Shown here piece after piece: positions 24,067 through 32,938 of a DNA stretch of 64,000 nt. Both the position numbers and the translations under genes were made by a program. Numbering within the stretch: position 1 is the stretch's first letter; the number at the start of each line of letters is the position of its first letter. Source of the DNA: Dehalococcoidia bacterium (GTDB lineage Bacteria; Chloroflexota; Dehalococcoidia; Dehalococcoidales; RBG-16-60-22); the NCBI GenBank assembly GCA_030615035.1, contig JAUXAC010000005.1, forward strand, positions 1-64,000. Reading direction: 5' to 3'. The notes under the pieces are model-generated. The model did not search any database. It had not been told where the DNA came from and saw only the letters and a program-made list of their open reading frames with translations.

Positions 24067-25542
24067 CTACAAAAGCGCTACCACCGGTTTCAAAACCTGA
24101 GTAACAATAACAGCATTAATCAAGCCCAGAACAATAATACCAACGGCAAGAATCAGTATGGGCACAAGAATTCTTGCCGAGGGCTCTCTTGCCTGCTCCA
24201 CCTCTGCGGATAACTCATCGCTTGGTCTGACTGCAAAAATTTTCTCAATCACCCGAAAGAAGTAGGCAGCATTAAGCAAGCTGCTGGCTAAAATCACGGC
24301 GACGAAGACCCAGTTATTGGCATCAATCCCGCCCAGTATCAGATACCATTTACTAAAGAAACCACAGGTCGGTGGAATGCCTACCATAGACAGTGCTGCC
24401 ACGGTAAAGGCAGCCATCATCAATGGCATCTTGCGCCCCAGACCGGCAAACTGGGGTATCTCGTGAAGCCCCGTCTGATACTTGATGCCACCGGCAACCA
24501 AAAAGAGGCAGCTCTTCATAAAAGCATGGTTAAGAATGTGAAGTAAGCCACCGATGAGCCCTAGCGGGTTAGCCAGCCCGATTCCCAATCCAATATACGA
24601 CACCTGGGCCACAGTGCTATAGGCAAGCATACGCTTGAACTCCTTCTGAGCAATAGCCATAACCGAGCCAAAAATGATGCCGACGGCAGCTACCCATCCA
24701 ATTACTGTAGTAACTGGCAGGATTTCAATAAAGTACTGGGGCTGAAAGACGGTAAGCAGCATGCGTATCACAACGTAGGCAGCGACTTCAATCTGAATAG
24801 CAGCCAGGATAGCCGCCACCACTGGTGATGCATAGCTATGGGCATCAGGCAGCCAGACATGCAGTGGGAAGAGAGCCATCTTGATACCCATACCGATAAC
24901 AATAAGAGCGGCTGCTGCCATTATTGTCGGTGAACCATACAAAGGAGGCAGAAGCTGAGCTGCATCAGCCATATTGAGAGTCCCCGTGGAGAAGTAAATA
25001 AAACCAACTCCCAAAAGATAGAAGCCTCCCGCGATTGTCCCTAATACCAGGTAACGAAAGCTAGCTACCACCGCCCGGTCCCCACCTAGAGTTATCAAGG
25101 CATAGCTAGCCAAGGAATAAATTTCAAGGAAAACAAAGAGGTTAAACAGGTCACCGGTAACTATCACGCCGACAAGCCCGGTAAACAACAACATAAGGAG
25201 CCCATACATGGGAACACCTTTTCGGGGAGTCTGATATAAACCGGCCTCTGGCGGGTAAATCACAGCAATGAGACCAATAAACAGGACAATTATGACCATA
25301 AACGCCGAAAGGTGATCGAGCACATATTCAATGCCAAAGGGTGGAGGCCATCCTCCCAGATAGTGGCGTAGTGTCCCTTCTGACAGGACTCGGAGAAGAC
25401 CGGTACCGGCAGCTACCAGCGAGAGTGCTATACCGATAACTGCCGTAATATATGCCCACTTTAGCCGCCATATTCCTACTAGTGTCGAAATGAAGGCGAA
25501 CAGCAATAACGGAGCAAGAGTGAGAATCGACAGACTAGACAT
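24067..25542 (-). CDS. Large antiporter-like membrane subunit (MrpD family), first copy
   Basis: A 491-residue polytopic protein. The TM5 glutamate (FVFLEIYSLAS) and the TM7 stretch KMALFPLHVWLPDAH are intact. The TM8 lysine seen in MrpD and NuoM is replaced by Glu (AAIQIEVAAYVVIR), confirmed in the bases. It is preceded directly by the MnhC-like gene, as in mrpC-mrpD. Confidence 0.88.
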   Translation of the reverse strand: MSSLSILTLAPLLLFAFISTLVGIWRLKWAYITAVIGIALSLVAAGTGLLRVLSEGTLRHYLGGWPPPFGIEYVLDHLSAFMVIIVLFIGLIAVIYPPEAGLYQTPRKGVPMYGLLMLLFTGLVGVIVTGDLFNLFVFLEIYSLASYALITLGGDRAVVASFRYLVLGTIAGGFYLLGVGFIYFSTGTLNMADAAQLLPPLYGSPTIMAAAALIVIGMGIKMALFPLHVWLPDAHSYASPVVAAILAAIQIEVAAYVVIRMLLTVFQPQYFIEILPVTTVIGWVAAVGIIFGSVMAIAQKEFKRMLAYSTVAQVSYIGLGIGLANPLGLIGGLLHILNHAFMKSCLFLVAGGIKYQTGLHEIPQFAGLGRKMPLMMAAFTVAALSMVGIPPTCGFFSKWYLILGGIDANNWVFVAVILASSLLNAAYFFRVIEKIFAVRPSDELSAEVEQAREPSARILVPILILAVGIIVLGLINAVIVTQVLKPVVALL

Positions 25543-25926
25543 TTACTCAGGCATCTCTTTCATAATAGACATAATAGACCTATCATCCAAAGTCTTGTAA
25601 GTACGGTAGATAACCAATAAGAAAGCTAATGCTGCCCCGGTAAGGGAAAGACCTACCACGATGCCGGTCAGTATCAGTACGTGCGGCAACGGGTTTATGT
25701 ACTTGGCTGCCTCTGTGCCAATCTGTGGGTCGATTACTGGTACCGCAGCCCCTAACTTGGTGGCACCTTCAATAAAAAAGAGAAAGATAGCGGTTTGGAA
25801 AATATTCATCCCGATGAGCTTTTTCAGCAGGTTACGCTTTCCAAGCATGCCGTAAAGACCCAAGGCCAAGAGGATGACAATCATCAAATAAACATAACGG
25901 GATAAGAATAGCTCTACCATTACCAC
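25543..25926 (-). CDS. mnhC: Antiporter subunit MnhC/MrpC (NuoK-like)
   Basis: A 127-residue protein with three hydrophobic helices, the NuoK-like helix 2 NIFQTAIFLFFIEGA and the conserved HVLILTGIVVGLSLTGAALA stretch. The loop PQIGTEAAKYINPLPHVLILT is typical of MnhC. The start overlaps mnhB by seven bases. Confidence 0.9.
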   Translation of the reverse strand: MVMVELFLSRYVYLMIVILLALGLYGMLGKRNLLKKLIGMNIFQTAIFLFFIEGATKLGAAVPVIDPQIGTEAAKYINPLPHVLILTGIVVGLSLTGAALAFLLVIYRTYKTLDDRSIMSIMKEMPE

Positions 25927-26357
25927 CTTTCTCCAACTAAATTATCGAAAATCAAAACCAAGGTGCCAAAAACAGCCAGTCCTATTCCAATCTCGACAAT
26001 CAAGATGCCAAGTGCTCTCAGCTCGGCTCCATGTACCCATGGAATTGGGAGGTATGCGTAGTCCAAGAACGCTCCACCTGTTATCATGGGAATTACCCCG
26101 CAAAGTCCAAAGATTAACATACCAATAGCAGCAAGTGCTGGTGCTAGCTTCGGCGGGAATTTTCGGTATGAGACCTCTCTACCCAAGTACAGCCTTTGCA
26201 ATATGATGCTGACAGCTAACAGGGCTCCTCCCTGGAACCCACCGCCAGGACCATAATGCCCGTGTACGATTACATAGAGAGCAAATAGCTGCATGAACGG
26301 GATTAATAAGCTACAAACGGTCCGAACTATGATGCTTTGGTACCTTTGTTTTATCAT
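25920..26357 (-). CDS. mnhB: Antiporter subunit MnhB/MrpB
   Basis: A 145-residue protein with four hydrophobic segments. The signature GHYGPGGGFQGGALLA sits near residue 33 and the C-terminus has the GIGLAVFGTLVLIF helix. The first 15 codons overlap the preceding gene by 47 bases, in another frame, which is longer than usual but the conserved part starts later. Confidence 0.9.
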   Translation of the reverse strand: MIKQRYQSIIVRTVCSLLIPFMQLFALYVIVHGHYGPGGGFQGGALLAVSIILQRLYLGREVSYRKFPPKLAPALAAIGMLIFGLCGVIPMITGGAFLDYAYLPIPWVHGAELRALGILIVEIGIGLAVFGTLVLIFDNLVGERW

Positions 26358-26628
26358 CAGATTTCCTTTTCATGAGTATTAGGACACAAGCTAGACCTGC
26401 TGTGAAAATTACTACCGTTTCGCCAAGAGTGTCATAGCTGCGGTAATCAGCCAGTACAGCGGTAACAGTATTGGGAGTATGGGTGTCTTTGACCGAGTTT
26501 TCGATATAGAATGGCGAAACATGAACATTAGCCGGAGCTTGAGGGTCGGCATGGTCCGGCAAGCCACTGGTAGCATATAGCATCAGAGCAAAAAACAAAA
26601 TCATGATTATGGCACTAATCCACTTCAA
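26311..26628 (-). CDS. MbhE-like subunit (MrpA C-terminal segment)
   Basis: A 105-residue protein with an N-terminal helix and a C-terminal helix. The stretch NVHVSPFYIENSVKDTHTPN then VTAVLADYRSYDTLGETVVIFTAGLA is typical of MbhE and of the C-terminal part of MrpA. The hydrophilic tail (KRKSDDKTKVPKHHSSDRL) overlaps the mnhB start. Confidence 0.87.
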   Translation of the reverse strand: MKWISAIIMILFFALMLYATSGLPDHADPQAPANVHVSPFYIENSVKDTHTPNTVTAVLADYRSYDTLGETVVIFTAGLACVLILMKRKSDDKTKVPKHHSSDRL

Positions 26629-26870
26629 TCTTCAGACCTCCTCCTGGTAAGGAATAAGGCAACAATAAACAATACCCCGGTTATACCTGCTCCTAGCGTT
26701 GCTTCAACAAAGGCGACATCAACAGCCCCCATCTGAGCAAATAATAACGCCACGAAGAAACTGTATGCACATAGAGCCACCACTGCAGCCAGAAGGTCAC
26801 GCACAGAAAGGGCAATGGAAGCAGCAACGATCAGAATAACCAGCAACCAAAAGTCAATTTGCCAAATCAT
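26625..26870 (-). CDS. MbhD-like subunit (DUF4040)
   Basis: An 81-residue protein with three hydrophobic segments. LLAAVVALCAYSF and DVAFVEATLGAGITGVLFIVAL match the MbhD/DUF4040 family, homologous to TM segments of MrpA and NuoJ. It overlaps the MbhE-like gene by four bases. Confidence 0.87.
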   Translation of the reverse strand: MIWQIDFWLLVILIVAASIALSVRDLLAAVVALCAYSFFVALLFAQMGAVDVAFVEATLGAGITGVLFIVALFLTRRRSED

Positions 26871-26934
26871 GCTTTCTTATTCCCTTCCCCTAAGTTTTGA
26901 CCCATGCTACTTAAAATTAATCATAAGCTTATTA

Positions 26935-27264
26935 TCAACTCTTGTCTTCAATGTTATCCTTCTTCTTCCGTGTCCACGGCGGTAAGCCTGAACGTAGAGC
27001 AGCCCGTGATATAGCATGGGTTGCAGTCGGATTAGCGATCAGCACAAAAATCAAAATAAATAGTATCTTAAAGGTACTGAGTTCCCACCCGTTGTAGACA
27101 GCTAAACCACTAAGGGTCAATATTGCTCCTAACGTCTCTGACTTCCCCACGGCGTGAGTCCTGGCGTAAAAGTCTGGCAAGCGAAGCAATCCGATACTGC
27201 TCACGGTTAAGAAAAAAACACCACCGAGCATAAGCACTATAGCCACAATAGTCTGAACTGGCAT
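26935..27264 (-). CDS. mnhG: Antiporter subunit MnhG/MrpG
   Basis: A 109-residue protein with three hydrophobic helices. GLLRLPDFYARTHAVGKSETLG is the MnhG/PhaG signature, and NPTATHAISRAA is the usual C-terminal motif. It shares one base with mnhF; a 64-base gap follows before the MbhD-like gene. Confidence 0.92.
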   Translation of the reverse strand: MPVQTIVAIVLMLGGVFFLTVSSIGLLRLPDFYARTHAVGKSETLGAILTLSGLAVYNGWELSTFKILFILIFVLIANPTATHAISRAALRSGLPPWTRKKKDNIEDKS

Positions 27265-27533
27265 TAAGGCTCCTCCAGCTTGCGATCAAAATATTTCCCC
27301 AGCACGATTACGATAACGAAGTTCAAAAGTGCGTAGGCGATAGCGAGGTCAACAAACATACTAATTCGTCCAAAGATAAAACCGATTAAGGCCAGCAAAA
27401 TGAAACCATTGGTTCCGACCAAACCGGCAGCGATTATCCGGTCGAATATAGTTCTGCCTACAGCCACCCGGTACATAGCAGCAGCGGTCAATAAGGCAAT
27501 AAAAATGGCAATACACAACAGGAAAGAACTCAT
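27264..27533 (-). CDS. mnhF: Antiporter subunit MnhF/MrpF
   Basis: An 89-residue protein with three hydrophobic helices and the family signature YRVAVGRTIFDRIIAAG followed by VDLAIAYALLNFV. It overlaps mnhE by four bases. Confidence 0.92.
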   Translation of the reverse strand: MSSFLLCIAIFIALLTAAAMYRVAVGRTIFDRIIAAGLVGTNGFILLALIGFIFGRISMFVDLAIAYALLNFVIVIVLGKYFDRKLEEP

Positions 27534-28138
27534 TGCTTAAGCGCCTCCAAAGAATATACCCACCGGATAGCAGGGGGCTGTTCTCTCTCTTCCATGTAAA
27601 CTTTCGCTATCTTGTTTTGCATTATAGCTCCTGCGAGTTCTTGGGTCAGTGGCGGCTTCAACGTATGAACTATATAGTGCCCATTCTCGAGATTAACGGT
27701 TACCGTCCCCGGCGTCAGTGTAATCGAATTGGCTAAAGTTACTTGGGCAATACCTTTTCGCATCCGGGTTCGGAATAGGAACAGGACAGGGTCAATCGGC
27801 ATTTTGGGATGGAGTACAAGGTAAGCAACCTGGACATTAGCCATTATGATTCTGGAAAGCAGCCACGGTAAATAAGCTATAAAGCGCAACAACTGCAGTA
27901 AAAGTGATCTGATTTTAGGCTCCACACGCTCACCGTGACGTAACATAGAATAGAGGATGTCATTAGTTAGAAATGTTACTAATCCTGCTGATATTACCCC
28001 TATGGAAATGTATTTCGCTTGATAGTGTCCAGAAAGGATTAGCCAAAACGTAAATAAAATAACAAACTGCAGGACTACACTAGTCAACCTTCCACGCCAG
28101 TGCCCTGTGGTTTTTTGTGCTCGAGATGTGCTTCTCAT
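27530..28138 (-). CDS. mnhE: Antiporter subunit MnhE/MrpE
   Basis: A 202-residue protein with two N-terminal hydrophobic helices and the MnhE domain: LLRFIAYLPWLLSRIIMANVQVAYLVL and ITLTPGTVTV are conserved. ATG 28138 is preferred: a GTG at 28150 touches the only ribosome-site-like GGAG (28151-28154), which cannot work, although a 12-base spacing to the ATG is long. It is the first gene of the operon. Confidence 0.87.
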   Translation of the reverse strand: MRSTSRAQKTTGHWRGRLTSVVLQFVILFTFWLILSGHYQAKYISIGVISAGLVTFLTNDILYSMLRHGERVEPKIRSLLLQLLRFIAYLPWLLSRIIMANVQVAYLVLHPKMPIDPVLFLFRTRMRKGIAQVTLANSITLTPGTVTVNLENGHYIVHTLKPPLTQELAGAIMQNKIAKVYMEEREQPPAIRWVYSLEALKQ

Positions 28139-28150
28139 TCGTTCAGGCAC

Positions 28151-28260
28151 TCCATAATGAGTACCACGAACGTGGCACTGATAATAGTGAGTCCCCCCGC
28201 ATAAGCCTTTCGTCCTTTCTTCTTGATAGAAGGGAGCGAAGAAGTCCTATCCCTGCCTGC
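28151..28260 (-). promoter_or_regulatory. Hairpin-rich leader of the antiporter operon
   Basis: On the minus strand this leader has CTTCTT/AAGAAG (about 28210-28240), CACT-ATTATC-AGTG, CCACG-TT-CGTGG inside the near-perfect 18-bp palindrome at 28161-28178, and ACTC-ATTATG-GAGT, which would mask the GGAG before mnhE. A cis-regulatory RNA or an operator is possible. No known riboswitch class could be assigned. Confidence 0.4.
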
Positions 28261-28375
28261 CACCGCCCGCCCTTGGTGTGCTTACTAGAAAAATAATCTA
28301 CCACGGCGAAAGGGTTTAGTCAAGGGATTTACCATTCTCCCCTTTCCCCGGTTCCGCAATAAAATATCCACAACC

Positions 28376-28404
28376 TTGCCCAAAATGCTATTTTAAGGTA
28401 AAAT
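28376..28404 (+). promoter_or_regulatory. Promoter of the tRNA-Ser genes
   Basis: TTGCCC (28376-28381), 17-base spacer, TAAAAT (28399-28404), 10 bases before the first tRNA-Ser. Confidence 0.7.
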
Positions 28405-28414
28405 TTTAAAGCTG

Positions 28415-28505
28415 GGAGAGGTGTCCGAGTGGTTTATGGTGCCGCTCTCGAAAAGCGGTCTCCGCTTATAGCGGAGCGTGGGTTCGAATCCCACCCTCTC
28501 CGCCA
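28415..28505 (+). tRNA. tRNA-Ser(CGA)
   Basis: Acceptor stem GGAGAGG/CCTCTCC, anticodon stem CCGCT/AGCGG with loop CTCGAAA (anticodon CGA), a long variable arm (TCTCCGCTTATAGCGGAG) as in class II tRNAs, encoded CCA. Confidence 0.95.
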
Positions 28506-28573
28506 TTACGTCAAATAAAGATTGCTAGTTCGGTAGACTATAGGAATATAATCGAACTTAACCTGTAGATTGC

Positions 28574-28662
<89 letters not shown>

Positions 28663-28680
28663 CTATAAGAGGTGTCCAAG

Positions 28681-28702
28681 GAGGGGCGAAGCCTCTCTTT
28701 TT
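28681..28702 (+). terminator. Terminator after the tRNA-Ser pair
   Basis: GAGGGGC-GAA-GCCTCTC (7 pairs, one G-T) followed by six T residues. Confidence 0.8.
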
Positions 28703-28709
28703 TATCAAT

Positions 28710-28752
28710 CCCCCTCTCCTTTGAAGGAGTGGGGGAATCAAGAGGGTGAGGT
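28710..28752 (+). repeat. Dispersed palindromic repeat, copy 1
   Basis: CCCCCTCTCC-TTTGAA-GGAGTGGGGG with one T-T mismatch, followed by GAGGGTGAGGT at 28742-28752. It matches 35305-35347 almost base for base. It lies between the tRNA terminator and the dprA promoter. Confidence 0.75.
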
Positions 28753-28766
28753 AGGTAATTATCTAA

Positions 28767-28795
28767 TTGTCTTCACCATACCCCTATGCTAGAAT
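28767..28795 (+). promoter_or_regulatory. Promoter of dprA
   Basis: TTGTCT (28767-28772), 17-base spacer, TAGAAT (28790-28795). The expected start near 28802 is three bases from the dprA ATG. Confidence 0.55.
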
Positions 28796-28804
28796 AGCTT
28801 TGAA

Positions 28805-29926
28805 ATGACTGATAAGGACATTAAATACTGGGTGGGCTTTAGCATTATTCCGGGCATTGGCCGGGTTAAATTCGCCCAACTTGAGAACTACTTCGGTAAT
28901 CTGGAGAACGCCTGGAAAGCAGCACCAACTGAACTAAAGCATGCCGGTCTGGACAGCAGCTCAGTGCATGCCATTACTTCCTGGCAACCCAAAATTTCTC
29001 TGGAAGCAGAAATGGAAAAGCTGGACCGTTATGGCGTGAAGGTAGTTAATTTTAATAACCCGAAATACCCGTCCCGACTCAAAGAGATATACGATTACCC
29101 ACCGCTACTTTATGTCAGGGGCTCCCTGCTCACCGAGGACGAGTGGTGCCTGGCAGTAGTGGGCACCCGCCGGGCTACTGTTTACGGGAGGCAGGTAACC
29201 GAGGAAATAGTGACTGACCTGGCACAGAATAAAATTACCATTGTCAGCGGTCTGGCTAAGGGAATTGATTCGGTAGCTCACAATGCCGCGTTAGCCGCCG
29301 GCGGCAGGAGCATTGCTGTATTTGCCTGTGGGCTTGATATTGTTTATCCCGCTGAGAACGCCGACCTGGCTCGCAGTATTATCCAGCAGGGCGCCCTGAT
29401 AAGCGAATATCCTCTGGGTACCAGACCCAGGGCAGACAATTTCCCCCGGCGCAACCGCATTATGAGTGGACTGAGTTTAGGTGTTTTAGTTACTGAGGCT
29501 GATGAAACCAGTGGCGCCATGATTACTGCCCATCTGGCTTTGGAGCAAAATAGAGAGGTATTTGCCATTCCGGGTAGTGTCCTGTCACCAGCCAGCCGAG
29601 GCACCAACTACCTTATTCAGGAAGGAGCCAAGTTAGTTCGTGACTATACTGATATTCTGGAAGAATTGAACCTGACGGCGGTAGCCCACCAGATAGAAAT
29701 GAGAGAGGTCATGCCGGCTTCCGATACCGAGTCCTTGCTCTTAAAGCAATTGAGTGCCGAACCAATCCATATTGACGAGGTCTGCCGCAACAGCGGCTTG
29801 CCAGTGTCAACCGTCAGCAGCACCCTAGCCATGATGGAACTCAAAGGCTTGGTAAAACAAGTAGGACCTATGAATTACGTTCTGGCTCGGGAAGCCAGAC
29901 AGGAATACAGGGTAAAAGTAGATTAG
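28805..29926 (+). CDS. dprA: DNA-processing protein DprA
   Basis: A 373-residue DprA/Smf. A short helix-hairpin-helix-like N-terminus (residues 10-60) precedes the extended Rossmann domain with VVGTRRATVYG near residue 120, VSGLAKGID, and PRRNRIMSGLS. The C-terminal 60 residues form the winged-helix DML1-like domain. DprA loads RecA on incoming single-stranded DNA during natural transformation. The ATG has no clear ribosome site and nearly coincides with the predicted transcript start, so translation may be leaderless. topA follows after five bases. Confidence 0.93.
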   Translation: MTDKDIKYWVGFSIIPGIGRVKFAQLENYFGNLENAWKAAPTELKHAGLDSSSVHAITSWQPKISLEAEMEKLDRYGVKVVNFNNPKYPSRLKEIYDYPPLLYVRGSLLTEDEWCLAVVGTRRATVYGRQVTEEIVTDLAQNKITIVSGLAKGIDSVAHNAALAAGGRSIAVFACGLDIVYPAENADLARSIIQQGALISEYPLGTRPRADNFPRRNRIMSGLSLGVLVTEADETSGAMITAHLALEQNREVFAIPGSVLSPASRGTNYLIQEGAKLVRDYTDILEELNLTAVAHQIEMREVMPASDTESLLLKQLSAEPIHIDEVCRNSGLPVSTVSSTLAMMELKGLVKQVGPMNYVLAREARQEYRVKVD

Positions 29927-29931
29927 CTGTT

Positions 29932-32022
29932 ATGAAAAAATTGGTTATAGTGGAGTCGCCGGCTAAAGCCAGAACACTGAGCAAGATTCTGGGCAGAGGC
30001 TACAGCCTTAAAGCTTCGGTGGGACATGTAAGAGACCTGCCCCGCAGCCGATTAGGCGTGGACATAGAAAATGGCTTTGTCCCCAAATATGTGGTGCCCA
30101 GAACCAAAAGCAAGCTCGTCGGCGAACTCAAGCAAGCCGCCAAAAATGCCTCTGCCGTATATCTAGCTACCGACCCCGACCGCGAGGGAGAAGCAATCGC
30201 CTGGCACCTAGCCGAAGTAATCAAATCAGACGAGACACCATATCGCCGCGTTGTCTTTCATGAAATAACCGATGCCGCCATTAAGTATGCCTTCAAGCAT
30301 CCCCGTCCGATAGATATGCAATTAGTCAATGCCCAGCAGGCACGGCGTGTCCTGGACAGGCTGGTAGGCTATAAGATTAGCCCGCTACTCTGGAAAAAGA
30401 TAAGGTGGGGTCTCTCCGCCGGCAGAGTCCAGTCAGTAGCCGTAAAGATTATTATTGACCGAGAGAGGGAAATCCAGGACTTCGTCCCGGTAGAATACTG
30501 GACTATTGAGGCTGAGCTAACCAAGAAAACAAAGAAGGCGCCCTTCAGGTCGCTATTGATTGGTCTCATAGATGGCACCAAGCTGGATATTCATAACCAG
30601 CAAGAGGCGACTAAAATTAAAGCTGAACTGGAACAGGCTGGCTACAGTGTTCTTAAAGTAAGCACGAAAAAGGTAACTCGCTCACCCGCCCCACCGTTCA
30701 TAACCAGCACCTTACAACAGGAAGCCTGGCGCAAACTCCACTTCACCGCCAAGCAAACTATGGCAGTGGCTCAGCAACTTTATGAAGGTCTATCAATAGG
30801 CGATGAAGGAAGCGTCGGGCTTATTACCTATATGCGGACTGACTCAACACGGGTAGCTCACCCGGCAATAGTTGAAACCAGAGAATTTATCAGCAGTAAG
30901 TATGGCACCCAATTTGTTCCTCCCCGAGCACGTTACTTCACCAGGAGTGTAAAGGGAGCACAGGAAGCACATGAAGCCATTCGCCCGACCAAGATTCGGC
31001 GGGAGCCGTCGCTGATTAAATCCTATCTTACTCCTAGCCAGTTCAAGCTTTACGGGCTCATCTGGAAACGAATGGTAGCCAGCCAGATGGCGGCTGCCTT
31101 ATTTGATAACACTACCGTTGATATTGAAGCCAAATGCCCAAAGTCTAACTACCTGCTGAGAACTTCCAGCTCAGTGAGCACATTCCCCGGATTTATTATT
31201 CTTTACAGTGAAGGGAAGGACGAAGCTGCCGAAGAGGAAAAACAAAGACCGCTCCCCTATCTTAAAAAAGGCGATGAGCTTGAGCTTCTGGAACTTTTCC
31301 CGGAGCAGAACTTCACCCAGCCCCCACCCCGCTTCACCGAAGCCACCCTGGTCAAGGCACTTGAGCAATGGGGCATTGGACGCCCCAGCACCTACGCCCC
31401 CACCCTGTCCACGATTCAGGACCGCGACTATGTCACCAAGGTTAGAGGGTGCTTTCAGCCGACAGAACTCGGCACCATTGTTAATGATTTACTCAGCCAG
31501 TATTTCTCCGACATCGTTGACATTAAGTTTACCGCCCGTATGGAAGACGAATTGGATGATATCGTTGAAGAGAAAAAGGACTGGGTGAGCGTTGTCCAGG
31601 CTTTTTATACTCCTCTTGAAAAAGACCTTGAAAATGCCTTCCAGCTTATAGATAAGGTCAAGCTAGCCGATGAACTAACCGATGAGATTTGCCCTAAATG
31701 CGGCAAGCCAATGGCAATCAAAATGGGGCGCTACGGCAAGTTCCTGGCCTGCAGTGGTTATCCCGAGTGCAAATCCACCAAACCCTATCTGGTCAAGATT
31801 GGGGTCAACTGCCCGCAGTGCGGCAGTGAGCTGATAGAAAGAATGAGCAAAAAGAAGCGCATCTTCTATGGCTGCAGCAATTACCCTGAGTGCCGGTTTG
31901 CCACCAATTTTAGACCCCTCCCCCAGCCCTGCCCTAGGTGCGGCGGACTCCTCACCCTCTACATGGGGAAACTGGCAAAATGCACCAAGTGCGAGTATAA
32001 GGGGAAGCTCCAGCAGGATTAA
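29932..32022 (+). CDS. topA: DNA topoisomerase I
   Basis: A 696-residue type IA topoisomerase. The TOPRIM domain has VIVESPAKA at the N-terminus and the acidic triad region ATDPDREGEAIAWHLA. The active-site tyrosine is in GLITYMRTDSTR near residue 303. Three C-terminal zinc ribbons follow (CPKCGKP...CSGYPEC, CPQCG...CSNYPEC, CPRCG...CTKC). The enzyme relaxes negative supercoils. The order dprA-topA-xerC is common in Firmicutes and Chloroflexota. Confidence 0.96.
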   Translation: MKKLVIVESPAKARTLSKILGRGYSLKASVGHVRDLPRSRLGVDIENGFVPKYVVPRTKSKLVGELKQAAKNASAVYLATDPDREGEAIAWHLAEVIKSDETPYRRVVFHEITDAAIKYAFKHPRPIDMQLVNAQQARRVLDRLVGYKISPLLWKKIRWGLSAGRVQSVAVKIIIDREREIQDFVPVEYWTIEAELTKKTKKAPFRSLLIGLIDGTKLDIHNQQEATKIKAELEQAGYSVLKVSTKKVTRSPAPPFITSTLQQEAWRKLHFTAKQTMAVAQQLYEGLSIGDEGSVGLITYMRTDSTRVAHPAIVETREFISSKYGTQFVPPRARYFTRSVKGAQEAHEAIRPTKIRREPSLIKSYLTPSQFKLYGLIWKRMVASQMAAALFDNTTVDIEAKCPKSNYLLRTSSSVSTFPGFIILYSEGKDEAAEEEKQRPLPYLKKGDELELLELFPEQNFTQPPPRFTEATLVKALEQWGIGRPSTYAPTLSTIQDRDYVTKVRGCFQPTELGTIVNDLLSQYFSDIVDIKFTARMEDELDDIVEEKKDWVSVVQAFYTPLEKDLENAFQLIDKVKLADELTDEICPKCGKPMAIKMGRYGKFLACSGYPECKSTKPYLVKIGVNCPQCGSELIERMSKKKRIFYGCSNYPECRFATNFRPLPQPCPRCGGLLTLYMGKLAKCTKCEYKGKLQQD

Positions 32023-32026
32023 TCCT

Positions 32027-32938
32027 ATGCAAGAGATTTTTAATAAATACATAAACTACCTTGAGGCAGAGCGGAATGTCTCGCCCTATACGGTGCGCAA
32101 TTATACCAATGATTTGCTGGACTTCTTCGGTTTCCTCAGAGCCAAAGGGATTAGTTCACTGAAAGAAGTGGATAAACATACCCTGCGTGGTTATTTATCC
32201 CACCTTGTGGAGCAGGGTTTTGTTAAGGCAAGCATTGCCCGCAAGCTGTCAGCCATCCGCTCCTTCTATCGTTACCTGCTACGGGAGGAGGTGGTCTCGG
32301 CAAGTCCGGTAGCAACTACCTCCTCACCCAAGCTGGATAAGCGCCTGCCCTCCTTTCTTACCGTGGAAGAAGCGGTGCGGCTCCTGGAGGCTCCCGATTT
32401 ATCCAAGCCGGAGGGGCAGCGTGACCGTGCTTTACTGGAACTACTCTACGCCTCCGGGCTCAGAGTAAGCGAACTGGTAACCCTGAACCTGGAGCAGGTT
32501 AATCTTGAGACCAATGAAATCCGTGTCTGGGGGAAAGGGTCTAAAGAGCGGGTGGTGCTAATCGGCGAGCCAGCTGCCCAGGCTTTGAGTGCCTACCTCA
32601 ATCAGGGCAGACCCGAGCTTCTGGATAAAAAAAGGAGCAGCGCCCTGTTCCTGAATTACAAGGGAGAGCGCCTGCCGGTACGAACGGTACAAAAAATACT
32701 GGGGAAATACGCTGGCTTAGCCAATATAGACAAGAGAGTTCACCCCCATCTTTTGCGCCACACCTTTGCCACTCATCTCCTTGACGGGGGCGCTGATTTA
32801 AGAGTCGTCCAGGAGCTTCTGGGTCATGCTCAGCTATCCTCCACCCAGATTTATACTCATGTAAGCAAGAGCCAGGCAAAAAAGGTATACCTGTCGGCTC
32901 ACCCCATGGCACAGAAAGAGGCTAATGAAAATAAGTGA
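32027..32938 (+). CDS. xerC: Tyrosine recombinase XerC/XerD-like
   Basis: A 303-residue recombinase with the N-terminal core-binding domain (residues 1-85) and the catalytic residues in ASGLRVSELV (Arg), GKGSKERVV (Lys), HLLRHTFATHLL (His, Arg), LGHAQ (His) and STQIYTHV (Tyr). It probably resolves chromosome dimers at dif. The start at ATG 32027 is right for the family; a longer open frame reaches back into topA and is ignored. It overlaps pepQ by 14 bases. Confidence 0.9.
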   Translation: MQEIFNKYINYLEAERNVSPYTVRNYTNDLLDFFGFLRAKGISSLKEVDKHTLRGYLSHLVEQGFVKASIARKLSAIRSFYRYLLREEVVSASPVATTSSPKLDKRLPSFLTVEEAVRLLEAPDLSKPEGQRDRALLELLYASGLRVSELVTLNLEQVNLETNEIRVWGKGSKERVVLIGEPAAQALSAYLNQGRPELLDKKRSSALFLNYKGERLPVRTVQKILGKYAGLANIDKRVHPHLLRHTFATHLLDGGADLRVVQELLGHAQLSSTQIYTHVSKSQAKKVYLSAHPMAQKEANENK

